A stretch of DNA of 26,388 nt, from the NCBI RefSeq assembly GCF_905187505.1, contig NZ_CAJJIC010000022.1, forward strand, positions 1 through 26,388, given 5' to 3'. Origin of the DNA: an uncultured Mailhella sp. (GTDB taxonomy: Bacteria > Desulfobacterota > Desulfovibrionia > Desulfovibrionales > Desulfovibrionaceae). Numbering within the stretch: the stretch's first letter is position 1; the number at the start of each line of letters is the position of its first letter. Shown one piece after another: positions 6,948-14,303 of the stretch. The position numbers and the translations under genes were made by a program. The notes beneath the pieces are model-generated. The model was not told the DNA's origin, did no database searches, and was given only the letters and a program-made list of their open reading frames with translations.

Positions 6948-8866
6948 GCGCTCTCCTTTGCCGCGGCGTTTGCAGCCCGGGCGCTTTCAACGATGCGTAT
7001 GAAGGCCTCTTCCATGGTAGGAGCGTTGCCGCCCTGACGGCGCACGTCGCCGGGCGTGCCGAGGGCGAGCACCCGTCCCGCGTCCTGAATGAGCATGCGG
7101 TCGCAGTATTCGGCCTCTTCCATGAAATGCGTGGTGATGATGATGGTGGTGCCTTCGTCCGACAGACCGGTGATGCGTCGCCAGAACACGCGGCGTGCCA
7201 GTGGGTCTATGCCGCTCGTGGGTTCGTCGAGAAAGAGAATCTCCGGCTTGTGCAGCATGCCCACGGCCATGGACAGACGCTGCTTGAATCCTCCGGGCAT
7301 GGCGCCGCTCATGTCGTGCTCGTGGCCGACAAGCTCGAACTCTTCAAGCACTTCCTGTATGCGGCGACGCAGGGCAAAGGGGCCTATGCCGTACACGCCG
7401 CCGAAGAAGCGCAGGTTTTCCAGCACGGAAAGGTTGCCGTACAGGGAAAACTTCTGCGAAACGTAGCCTACGCGGGTGCGGGCCTGCGCGGCGGCCGTGC
7501 GCAGGTTTTCCCCTGCCACGCGCAGAAAGCCGCTTGTGGCCGGCAGAAGGCCGCAGAGCATGCGGAACGTGGTGGTCTTGCCCGCTCCGTTGGGACCGAG
7601 AAGGCCGAACACTTCGCCGCGGTACACGGAAAACGTGGTGCTGGCCACGGCGGTGAAGCTGCCGAACTTCCGCACGAGATCGCGCACTTCGATGACGGCT
7701 TCATGTCCGTTTCCGGCGTCGGCGGCACGCGAGGGAGAAAAGGGCGCTGCAGAGGCGGCAGGATCGATGTTCCGGGGAACGGCAGCCGAGGTCTCCGATG
7801 CCGCGGGGCGTGAATCCGTTTCCTGCACGCCGCCTTCGCCTGCTTCCGGGGGCTTGTGCCGGAGCAGGAGCATGAAGCTGTCCTCAAGTCGCGGCGCCAC
7901 GCTTGAACAGTCCTCGGAAAGCAGGCGCAGAGTGCCCCGGCAGGGAGAGAACAGCTCCCCGGGAATGCCGTTTCTGCCGCGTTCCGGCGGAAGAACGAAA
8001 CGGACGTGGTCGCCTTCCGGCACGGCGTCCATGACAAGGGAGGGCTGATCAAGCAGCCATGCCTGGAGATGTCTTGCCTTGATGCCTTCCGGTACGGCGG
8101 TGGCGTGGCAGAGCCCCTGCGTGAGACTCCGCAGCTTTTCCGGCGTGCCCTGCGCAAGAACGGCTCCCTCATGCAGGACCACCACGTTGTCGCAGCGCTC
8201 GGCCTCGTCCATGTAGGCGGTGCTCACGATGACGGAAAGTCGTTCCTCACGCACCATATTCGTAATGATGGCCCACAGTTCCCGCCGGGAAAGAGGATCC
8301 ACGCCCACGGAAGGTTCATCGAGAAGCAGAAGCTCCGGAGAGCGCACCAGCGTGCAGGCCAGCGCAAGCTTCTGCTTCATGCCGCCGGAAAGCTTGCCCG
8401 CGGGACGCGCCGTGAAGCGCACAAGATCGGTCATGTCCAGAAGACGGGCGAAGCGTTCCCTCCTGCTTTTTTCAGGAATGCCGTGCAGGTCGGCATAAAG
8501 ATTCATGTTTTCCATGACGCTCAGATCTTCGTAAAGACCGAAGCGCTGGGGCATGTAGCTGATGCGGCTCTGAACTTCCCCGGCATGCGACGTGATGTCG
8601 CGCCCGAGCACGAAAAGTTCGCCCGACGTGGGCGCAAGAAGGCCGCATATCATGCGCAGAAAAGTGGTCTTGCCCGCCCCGTCCGGCCCCACGAAGGCCG
8701 TCATGCTGCCGGAAGGTACGTCGAGACTGAGCGAGCGAAGCGCCGTGACGGCCGTTTTCCTGTCCGTAAACGTCTTGCCCAGAGCACGCGCGCTGACCAC
8801 GAGAGGGACGCTCTCCCCCGGAAGGGGAGTCGCCTGCCGACCGTCGTTTCGTTCGTTATTCGTCAT
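6944..8866 (-). CDS. ybhF: Double-NBD ABC exporter ATPase (YbhF-like)
   Basis: This 640-aa cytoplasmic ATPase has two nucleotide-binding domains in one chain. NBD1 shows Walker A GPDGAGKT (60-67), signature LSGGMKQ (159-165) and Walker B LLLLDEP (179-185). NBD2 shows GPNGAGKT (424-431), signature MPGGFKQ (523-529) and ILFLDEP (543-549). A variable Ala/Pro-rich linker (about 340-390) joins them. The switch-loop histidine is present in NBD2 (TTHFMEEAE) but is Ala217 in NBD1 (STAYMDEAE). Together with the unusual NBD2 signature, this points to one consensus and one degenerate ATP site. The ATG at 8866 is chosen because GGAGG precedes it. A longer frame from 8890 would add eight residues and overlap the upstream gene more. 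It overlaps the membrane fusion gene by 11 bases. Confidence 0.93.
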   Translation of the reverse strand: MTNNERNDGRQATPLPGESVPLVVSARALGKTFTDRKTAVTALRSLSLDVPSGSMTAFVGPDGAGKTTFLRMICGLLAPTSGELFVLGRDITSHAGEVQSRISYMPQRFGLYEDLSVMENMNLYADLHGIPEKSRRERFARLLDMTDLVRFTARPAGKLSGGMKQKLALACTLVRSPELLLLDEPSVGVDPLSRRELWAIITNMVREERLSVIVSTAYMDEAERCDNVVVLHEGAVLAQGTPEKLRSLTQGLCHATAVPEGIKARHLQAWLLDQPSLVMDAVPEGDHVRFVLPPERGRNGIPGELFSPCRGTLRLLSEDCSSVAPRLEDSFMLLLRHKPPEAGEGGVQETDSRPAASETSAAVPRNIDPAASAAPFSPSRAADAGNGHEAVIEVRDLVRKFGSFTAVASTTFSVYRGEVFGLLGPNGAGKTTTFRMLCGLLPATSGFLRVAGENLRTAAAQARTRVGYVSQKFSLYGNLSVLENLRFFGGVYGIGPFALRRRIQEVLEEFELVGHEHDMSGAMPGGFKQRLSMAVGMLHKPEILFLDEPTSGIDPLARRVFWRRITGLSDEGTTIIITTHFMEEAEYCDRMLIQDAGRVLALGTPGDVRRQGGNAPTMEEAFIRIVESARAANAAAKESA

Positions 8867-9860
8867 GGCGGCCTCCGGCCGCGTCTTCATGAACGATGAC
8901 GCTCACCGGCATGCCGAGACGGAGCCTGTCTCCGGCATCGTCGGCCACGATGCGCACTTCATAGAGCAGAGAGGTTCGCAGATCCTCGGTCTGCACGCTC
9001 TTGGGCGTGAACTCCGCCGTGGGAGAAATGTAGCCCACTCGACCGGACACGGGTTCCGGGAAGGAATCGGTGAGAATGTCGGCCTTCATGCCGTGGCGTA
9101 TGCGCCCGAGCCGGGGTTCCGTGACGTAGGCGCGCACCCACTTGGGAGAGGTGAGGGAGAGCAGAAACACGGGAGTGGCGGAAGAGGCCATGTCGCCGGG
9201 CTCGAGCAGCCGGGAGGAGACCACCGCATCCGTGGGGGAATGAAGCTCGCCGAGAGTGATGTTGTGCTGCATGATGGCAAGAGCGGCTCTTGCCGAGTCG
9301 AGCTGGGCCGCGGCCATGGCGATGTCTTCGGCCCGGTATCCTTCGCGCAGAAGCGCGAGCGCATGCGCGGCTTCGTCACGCTGCCCCTGCGCCACGCGGA
9401 GGGAGGTTTCGGCGTTTTCCTTTTCCTGCTGGCTCACGGAGTTGCCCCGCCGCAGACTGGCCATGCGCTTGTCGTTGCGGCGTGCCTGCTCAAGCGAGGC
9501 CTCGGCGGTGCGCAGTGCCGCTTCCGCCCGGGCGATCTCTTCCGGCCGGTTGCCGTTCTTCATCTTGAGCAGGTTCTGCTCCTGCGCGGCTATGTCGGCG
9601 CGCAGTCTGTCCGCTTCAAGCCGGAGACTGGTCACGTCCACGCGGGCGAGAAGCTGCCCCTTCTTCACGCTGTCGCCTTCTTCCGCAAGAAGTTCCGTGA
9701 TGCGTCCGCCCTGCTCGAAGGCCAGAGAAACCTGGCGGATGTCCACGTTGCCGTACAGCCTGAGCCCTTCTTCGGGCGCGACGGAGGCGGAAAAGCGCCA
9801 GTAAAGAGCGCCCGCGGCGCCGAGAAGAACGACGGCAAGAATGACGGTTATCTTTTTCAT
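8856..9860 (-). CDS. ybhG: HlyD-family membrane fusion protein (YbhG-like)
   Basis: This 334-aa periplasmic adaptor is anchored by an N-terminal helix (ITVILAVVLLGAAGALYW, residues 4-21). The biotinyl-lipoyl half motif (GNVDIRQVSLAFEQGGRI...EEGDSVKKGQ) lies at about 37-70. A long Ala/Glu/Arg-rich coiled-coil hairpin follows (about 75-200), then the second lipoyl half (GELHSPTDAVVSSRLLEPGD) and a beta-barrel domain. It should link the ABC permeases to an outer-membrane channel of the TolC type, which is not encoded in this window. It is the first gene of the leftward operon, read from the palindrome-flanked promoter. The Shine-Dalgarno sequence is weak (GAGAG). In E. coli the homologous system exports cationic drugs such as cefoperazone and chloramphenicol. 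The substrate here cannot be read from sequence. Confidence 0.92.
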   Translation of the reverse strand: MKKITVILAVVLLGAAGALYWRFSASVAPEEGLRLYGNVDIRQVSLAFEQGGRITELLAEEGDSVKKGQLLARVDVTSLRLEADRLRADIAAQEQNLLKMKNGNRPEEIARAEAALRTAEASLEQARRNDKRMASLRRGNSVSQQEKENAETSLRVAQGQRDEAAHALALLREGYRAEDIAMAAAQLDSARAALAIMQHNITLGELHSPTDAVVSSRLLEPGDMASSATPVFLLSLTSPKWVRAYVTEPRLGRIRHGMKADILTDSFPEPVSGRVGYISPTAEFTPKSVQTEDLRTSLLYEVRIVADDAGDRLRLGMPVSVIVHEDAAGGRHDE

Positions 9861-9907
9861 GGCGGCTCTCTTGTTGCTTGAGAAGAAAGAGCTTTTTTCT
9901 TCTTATC

Positions 9908-9936
9908 AGGGTAGGAATCTTGCCGTAAAAAGTCAA
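9908..9936 (-). promoter_or_regulatory. Predicted sigma-70 promoter of the exporter operon
   Basis: On the minus strand TTGACT (9936-9931) and TACCCT (9913-9908) are separated by 17 bases. This places transcription start near 9901, with a leader of about 40 bases before the ybhG-like ATG at 9860. The -35 is 5 of 6 and the -10 only 3 of 6. The -35 box sits in the left arm of the palindrome. Confidence 0.55.
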
Positions 9937-9968
9937 ATATAAAATTCAATTTTATGTTTGAATTTGAC
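9932..9968. promoter_or_regulatory. Palindromic operator between exporter and tetR
   Basis: A 27-base palindrome at 9934-9960 has 13-base arms around a central C at 9947, with a single mismatch pair. An outer inverted repeat extends it: GTCAAAT at 9932-9938 and ATTTGAC at 9962-9968. It is strongly AT-rich in a GC-rich setting, lies between divergent genes, and touches both predicted -35 boxes. This is the classical position for autoregulation by a TetR repressor. The direct repeat TTGCCGTA at 9920-9927 and 9981-9988 brackets the site. Confidence 0.75.
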
Positions 9969-9992
9969 GTTTGAAATGTTTTGCCGTAGCCT
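9964..9992 (+). promoter_or_regulatory. Predicted sigma-70 promoter of tetR
   Basis: TTGACG (9964-9969) and TAGCCT (9987-9992) are separated by 17 bases. Transcription would begin at about 9998-10000, that is, at the ATG at 9999, giving a leaderless mRNA. This fits the lack of any Shine-Dalgarno sequence. The -10 is weak (3 of 6). Confidence 0.45.
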
Positions 9993-9998
9993 TTGACC

Positions 9999-10700
9999 AT
10001 GGAACAGGCATACGCATATCATCAGAGGAAGCGGAGCGCGCCGCGTCGGGACGGGCTTTCCACCCGCGGCGTGGTTCTCGAGGCCGCGGGCCGGGTCTTT
10101 GCCGAGCTGGGGTACGAGAAGGCCACGAATCGGGAGATCTGCGCAAGGGCCGGAGTCAACGGCGCGGCCATCAACTATTATTTCGGCGGCAAGGAAGCGC
10201 TGTACGAGGAAGTGCTGGTGGAGGCTCACCGGCAGCTCGTGAGCATGGAGGAGCTCGGCGCCGTCATGAATGCGGGGGCCGATCCCAGGGACAAGCTGCG
10301 CGCCTTCATTGAGCTTGCCGTGCGCGCGGCACGCAAGGCTCCCGAGCTGTGGGCCCTGCCCGTGCTTCTGCGCGAAGTCGCCTCGCCGTCCTCCAATCTT
10401 CCCGCGCCGCTTGTGAACAGCATGCTGCCCAAGCTCAATATGGTGCGCAGCCTTGTGTGCGAGGTGACCGGCTTTGAGCCCGGTTCGGAAAAGGCGTCCC
10501 ACGCGGTGGCCCTGCTTCTCATGCCCTGCATGTTCCTTGGGCTTTTTCCCGAAAAAATACAGACGATTCTCTTGCCGGACTTCATGGAAAGGCCGGAAGC
10601 GCTGATCGAGTCCATGGTAAGCTACGTCATGGGCGGACTGAGCGCCTTGAAAAGTGAATTTTCCCCGCCTGTTTCGTTCAGAAACGGGAAAGAGAGCTGA
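9999..10700 (+). CDS. TetR/CecR-like transcriptional regulator
   Basis: The product is a 233-aa one-component regulator. The N-terminal TetR helix-turn-helix runs over about residues 20-65 (TRGVVLEAAGRVFAELGYEKATNREICARAG...INYYFGGKEALY). The C-terminal ligand/dimer domain resembles that of CecR (YbiH), which in E. coli controls the ybhGFSR-type exporter, and the same pairing is seen here. I chose the ATG at 9999; a TTG at 9993 would add two residues. Neither has a ribosome site, and the predicted promoter ends almost at the ATG. It is divergent from the exporter and shares a palindromic operator with it. Only 5 bases separate its stop from the histidine kinase start with no terminator between them, so the kinase may be co-transcribed and fall under the same repression. 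Confidence 0.92.
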   Translation: MEQAYAYHQRKRSAPRRDGLSTRGVVLEAAGRVFAELGYEKATNREICARAGVNGAAINYYFGGKEALYEEVLVEAHRQLVSMEELGAVMNAGADPRDKLRAFIELAVRAARKAPELWALPVLLREVASPSSNLPAPLVNSMLPKLNMVRSLVCEVTGFEPGSEKASHAVALLLMPCMFLGLFPEKIQTILLPDFMERPEALIESMVSYVMGGLSALKSEFSPPVSFRNGKES

Positions 10701-10705
10701 CGGTC

Positions 10706-12640
10706 ATGAAGGGCAGATGCGCCGCAACGTTCGGACGTGCATACGTCATGGGACTTATGGTGCTGCTCTGCCTTTGGCCATGTTCTGTCTCTTCGGCCTT
10801 CGCTTTCTCTGAAAGACCGGTTGCGAACGTTCTCATCATCAATTCCTTCCATCCTGGGCATTTCTGGGAGGACAGTCTTCAGAAGGGGATTTTCGTCAAT
10901 CTGACCGGTCGCAGCGATGTGCAGATACGTATATATTCCGAGTACCTTGATTACGAGAGAAATTCTTCCGGCAGCTTCAATGCGGAGCTCATCGGACTTT
11001 TTCGAAAGAAATATCGGAATGTAGTGCTGTCTGCCGTCATTGCCGTGGATGACGATGCTTTGGACTTCGTCATATCCCATCGGCGCGAGCTGTTCAGCCG
11101 AGTTCCCGTCGTGTTCTGCGGCGTGGCGAATCTTGAAAACAGAATTCGGGAAGACAGGGAATACTACACCGGGATTCTGGAAAATTTTTCCATACGGTGC
11201 ATCCTTGATGCTATAGCTGCCGTGCATCCCGATGCAAGGCATCTTGCGGTGATATGCGGTGACACCACGTCGTCGAAAATTGCGCTGGAGCAGGCGTCGG
11301 CTGACCTTGAAAACGCGGGAGCTTCCATGGAGGTCCGCCTCTTGAGGGCATTGCCGGCGCAGGCCATGGCGCAGGAATTGAAGGCGCTGCCTGAAGATGC
11401 CGTACTGCTGAACTTCGGCTACTATCGAACGGCGGACGGCCAGAATTTTTCCATGGATGAGAGCATGCAGCTTCTCCGCAGCTGGACTGATCTGCCCATG
11501 TATTCTCCATGGGAAAGCCAGATAGGAAGAGGCGTGCTGGCCGGTCAGGGTGAGTTCAACGCCTTTCATGCGGAACAGGCGTCTCGCATGACCTTGGAAA
11601 TCATCCGTGGACGCGCTCCCGGAGATATTCCGGTCATGAGGGAACCTGCCGCCACGCTGATTTACGATTATCCCATGCTTTTGCATTATGGGATTGATGA
11701 GCGGACGCTGCCGGAATTTGCAACGGTGGCCAATCGTCCGCCTTCGTATGTTGTTCAGCATCGCGATGTGCTCATTCCGGCATTTATTGTTCTTGTCATT
11801 CTTTGCGGAGTGATTGTGCTGCTGGTACATCTTCTTCGGATGAAGCACAGATCCGAGGCTTTGCTCAGGCAGGAAAAGGACATGATGGAAAAGCAGTATG
11901 CCTTTGAGAGACGCAGCCAGCTTGCCCGCCGCATGGAGGTCGTCGGGCGTATGGCCGGGGGCATTGCTCATGACGTGAACAACATTCTGGGCAGCATAGC
12001 GGCCTGTGCCAGGCTGGCTTTGGAGGAGATTCCCGTTTGCAGTCCCGCGCATGAGGATGTGCGACAGATTCTTTCCGCCACGGACAGAGGAAAGGATATC
12101 ATGGCCCAGATACGCATGACTGACGGCAGTCAGGCCGGAGGTGAAGAGCCCGGGGCCGTTCCTGTGACCGCTCTTCTTGCAGAATTTGAAAGCGTCATGC
12201 GTCCTCGTCTCAGCAGGGGAACGACGCTCAGGGTGCGCAACGATGCGAGGGATGTCTGCATTCACGGCGTCCGCTCGGAGTGTCTCCGAATTCTTTTCAA
12301 TCTCGGCATCAATGCCGTGCAGGCCATGCCCGAGGGCGGAGAAATTGTGGTGCACGCCGAGACATTTGAAAAGCCGGAAGGCGATGCGGAACCCGGGGAA
12401 CTTGCGGAAGGCTTCTACGTCAGGCTGGATGTGTGCGATACAGGGGAAGGCATTGCTCCCGGCATTCGCGACCGCATCTTTGACCCCTTCTTTACGACCA
12501 GAAGCAAGAAGGGAGGATGCGGTCTGGGCCTTGCGCAGGTGCACAGTCTTGTGCAGCGCGGTCGAGGAGCGGTGCGGGTCGAGGAGAAATCTTCAGGCGG
12601 AACCCGTTTTTCCGTGTTTTTGCCTGTCGTTTCCGCCTGA
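10706..12640 (+). CDS. Membrane sensor histidine kinase with substrate-binding-protein-like sensor domain
   Basis: This 644-aa kinase has a signal peptide or anchor (about 1-35, ending SSAFAFS). A periplasmic domain of about 310 residues follows, beginning NVLIINSFHPGHFWEDSLQKGI, which resembles the ABC substrate-binding (PF04392-like) sensor fold. A single membrane helix (about 354-376) and a short charged linker come next; no HAMP or PAS is visible. The dimerisation/phosphoacceptor motif GGIAHDVNNILGS contains His422. The ATPase domain shows the N box LFNLGINAVQAM (about 530), G1 DTGEGIAPG, the F box FDPFFTTRSKKGG, and G2 GLGLAQVHSLV. The family is NtrB-like. The following sigma-54 response regulator is the obvious partner. 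The ligand is unknown. Local sequence seems less GC-rich than the exporter genes, a weak hint of separate ancestry. Confidence 0.93.
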   Translation: MKGRCAATFGRAYVMGLMVLLCLWPCSVSSAFAFSERPVANVLIINSFHPGHFWEDSLQKGIFVNLTGRSDVQIRIYSEYLDYERNSSGSFNAELIGLFRKKYRNVVLSAVIAVDDDALDFVISHRRELFSRVPVVFCGVANLENRIREDREYYTGILENFSIRCILDAIAAVHPDARHLAVICGDTTSSKIALEQASADLENAGASMEVRLLRALPAQAMAQELKALPEDAVLLNFGYYRTADGQNFSMDESMQLLRSWTDLPMYSPWESQIGRGVLAGQGEFNAFHAEQASRMTLEIIRGRAPGDIPVMREPAATLIYDYPMLLHYGIDERTLPEFATVANRPPSYVVQHRDVLIPAFIVLVILCGVIVLLVHLLRMKHRSEALLRQEKDMMEKQYAFERRSQLARRMEVVGRMAGGIAHDVNNILGSIAACARLALEEIPVCSPAHEDVRQILSATDRGKDIMAQIRMTDGSQAGGEEPGAVPVTALLAEFESVMRPRLSRGTTLRVRNDARDVCIHGVRSECLRILFNLGINAVQAMPEGGEIVVHAETFEKPEGDAEPGELAEGFYVRLDVCDTGEGIAPGIRDRIFDPFFTTRSKKGGCGLGLAQVHSLVQRGRGAVRVEEKSSGGTRFSVFLPVVSA

Positions 12641-12729
12641 AGATGGATTCCAGACAACGACCTGCCGGAGCAGCATGCGCTCAGAGTCTTTCCTTGAAGG
12701 CGTCCGCATAAGTGAGGAGGGCGTGGAGC

Positions 12730-14139
12730 ATGGCAAGAATACTCATTGTTGATGACGACGAAACGTTTTCCTACGTTTTGAAAAGGGCCTGTTCCAGGCA
12801 TCATTGCGAAGTGATGCGGGAGGCCTCTCTTCGCGGGGCGGAGCAGGCCACTCAAGGGAGCGTGTTCGACGTGGTTTTTCTGGACATTTCGCTCCCTGAC
12901 GGCAACGGCCTCTCCCTTCTGCCCTCGCTTCTGGATGGCGATATGCATCCAGAAGTCATCGTCGTTACCGGACATGACAACCCGGAATGGGTCGAACAGG
13001 CTCTTCGCACCGGAGCGTGGGACTTCATTCAGAAAACCGACGAGCTCGACACCATTCTTGAAGCTCTGGAGCAGGCGCTGCTCTATCACCGAAACCACCG
13101 GTCCGCCTTTTCTTCTGCCGGTCGTAAAAGAACGCTGAGCCGGGAAAACATCATCGGTTCCAGTCAGGCCATGCAGCGCTGCATCGATGTGTTGGCCGAC
13201 TGTGCAGACAGCGGCGTGAGCGTGCTTCTGAGCGGGGAGACCGGTACGGGCAAGGAAGTTTTTGCCCGGGCTATTCATGAGAACAGTGCAAGAAGGCACG
13301 GGCCGTTCGTGGTGGTTGACTGTGCGGCACTGCCGGAGGACATAGCGGAGAGCCTTCTGTTCGGGCACATGCGAGGAGCCTTTACAGGGGCCGTGACACG
13401 GGAGATGGGCCTCGTGGCCGATGCCGATGGGGGAACGCTGTTTCTCGACGAGATAGGAGAGCTTCCTCTGTCGCTTCAGAAAGTGTTTCTGCGTATGCTT
13501 CAGGAAAAGCGCGTGCGTCCTCTCGGCTCGAGAAAGGAGGTTTCCTGCGACTTTCGACTAGTTGCAGCCACGAACAGGAATCTTGAAGCCATGGTGACGG
13601 AGGGCACCTTTCGTCAGGATCTTTTTTATCGCATTCAATCCGTGCACATCACGCTTCCGCCGCTCCGGGAACGAGCCGGGGATGTCATGTTGCTGGCGGA
13701 GCATTTTCGCGATCTGTTTTCACGTCGTCATGCGCTTCCGGAAAAGAACTTTTCGGCCGGTACGGTTTCGGCGCTGAAAGCGTACGACTGGCCGGGAAAC
13801 GTGCGGGAAATGAGCGCAGTCATGGAGCGTGCCGTGCTGTCCTCCGGCAGGGAGGACACCATTTTTCCTCAGCACCTTTCCACGGCCGTCCGCATACGCG
13901 CCGCAAGCGTCAGAATGCGGAAGGCCGTTTCGGAGGAACAAAGAGAAGACAGAAGGCCTTCTTTGCTTTCCTATGCCGAATTTCGGGAAAACGTGTGGCA
14001 CAGAGAGGAAGGCCGGTATCTTGCCGGAGTGCTGGAGCATACCGGAGGCAATATTGCCGAAGCCTGTGTCGTTACCGGGCTTTCCCGTTCACGGCTTTAT
14101 GCCTTGCTCAAGGAGCACGGATTGACGGGATCATCCTGA
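12730..14139 (+). CDS. Sigma-54-dependent (NtrC-class) response regulator
   Basis: This 469-aa activator has an N-terminal receiver domain (acidic pocket DDD at 8-10, phosphoacceptor Asp52 in VVFLDISLPDGNG, Lys in FIQKTDE). A central AAA+ domain follows with Walker A GETGTGKE, the sigma-54 contact loop GAFTGA intact, Walker B GGTLFLDEIGEL and the VAATNRNLE segment. At the C-terminus is a Fis-type helix-turn-helix (GGNIAEACVVTGLSRSRLYALLKEHG). It should be phosphorylated by the kinase just upstream and drive sigma-54 promoters, one of which lies directly downstream. The ATG at 12730 is chosen because AGGAGG lies 9 bases before it and the receiver domain begins there. A GTG at 12712 is less likely. 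An 89-base gap follows the kinase gene. Confidence 0.95.
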   Translation: MARILIVDDDETFSYVLKRACSRHHCEVMREASLRGAEQATQGSVFDVVFLDISLPDGNGLSLLPSLLDGDMHPEVIVVTGHDNPEWVEQALRTGAWDFIQKTDELDTILEALEQALLYHRNHRSAFSSAGRKRTLSRENIIGSSQAMQRCIDVLADCADSGVSVLLSGETGTGKEVFARAIHENSARRHGPFVVVDCAALPEDIAESLLFGHMRGAFTGAVTREMGLVADADGGTLFLDEIGELPLSLQKVFLRMLQEKRVRPLGSRKEVSCDFRLVAATNRNLEAMVTEGTFRQDLFYRIQSVHITLPPLRERAGDVMLLAEHFRDLFSRRHALPEKNFSAGTVSALKAYDWPGNVREMSAVMERAVLSSGREDTIFPQHLSTAVRIRAASVRMRKAVSEEQREDRRPSLLSYAEFRENVWHREEGRYLAGVLEHTGGNIAEACVVTGLSRSRLYALLKEHGLTGSS

Positions 14140-14157
14140 AAAGCAGGACATTTTTTT
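14134..14157 (+). terminator. Possible weak terminator at the end of the response regulator gene
   Basis: A 5-bp stem TCCTG / CAGGA with loop AAAAG overlaps the stop codon and is followed, after CA, by seven T residues (14151-14157). The stem is short, so termination may be partial. Its right arm overlaps one of the AGGACA repeats considered as enhancer sites. Confidence 0.45.
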
Positions 14158-14164
14158 GCCTCGC

Positions 14165-14183
14165 TGTCCTCAATATCAGGACT
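14165..14183. promoter_or_regulatory. Candidate enhancer (upstream activating site) for the sigma-54 activator
   Basis: The imperfect inverted repeat TGTCCT (14165-14170), a 7-base spacer, then AGGACT (14178-14183) is centred about 95 bases upstream of the predicted start. That is normal spacing for NtrC-class enhancer sites. A third related half-site, AGGACA, lies at 14145-14150 but may instead belong to the terminator hairpin. No footprint data can be inferred. Confidence 0.4.
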
Positions 14184-14243
14184 TCGGAGAGCCTTTTGGG
14201 AAAAATAAAGCCATAATCGTCCGACATTTCTGAAGATTATTTA

Positions 14244-14259
14244 TGGCATCAATTTTGCA
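14244..14259 (+). promoter_or_regulatory. Sigma-54 (-24/-12) promoter of the orphan binding protein
   Basis: The 16-base element TGGCATCAATTTTGCA has the invariant GG (14245-14246) and GC (14257-14258) separated by exactly 10 bases. It differs from the TGGCAC-N5-TTGCA consensus at one position. Predicted start is about 14270, and the start codon is at 14304. It lies directly downstream of a sigma-54 activator gene, which strongly supports the call. Confidence 0.87.
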
Positions 14260-14273
14260 GTCTTTCTTAAAAA

Positions 14274-14289
14274 ACGGGCCTTGGCCCGT
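14274..14289 (+). promoter_or_regulatory. 5' leader hairpin before the orphan binding protein
   Basis: A perfect 7-bp GC-rich hairpin, ACGGGCC TT GGCCCGT, would form within the first bases of the mRNA started at the sigma-54 promoter. It ends just before the ribosome site GGGAGG. It could stabilise the 5' end or influence ribosome loading. No T-run follows, so it is not a terminator. Confidence 0.5.
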
Positions 14290-14303
14290 AAGGGAGGAAG
14301 ACC

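Noticed and set aside
10622..12544. 640-codon minus-strand open frame opposite the kinase
   Set aside because: No family motif is visible, while the kinase on the plus strand has all its boxes in order.
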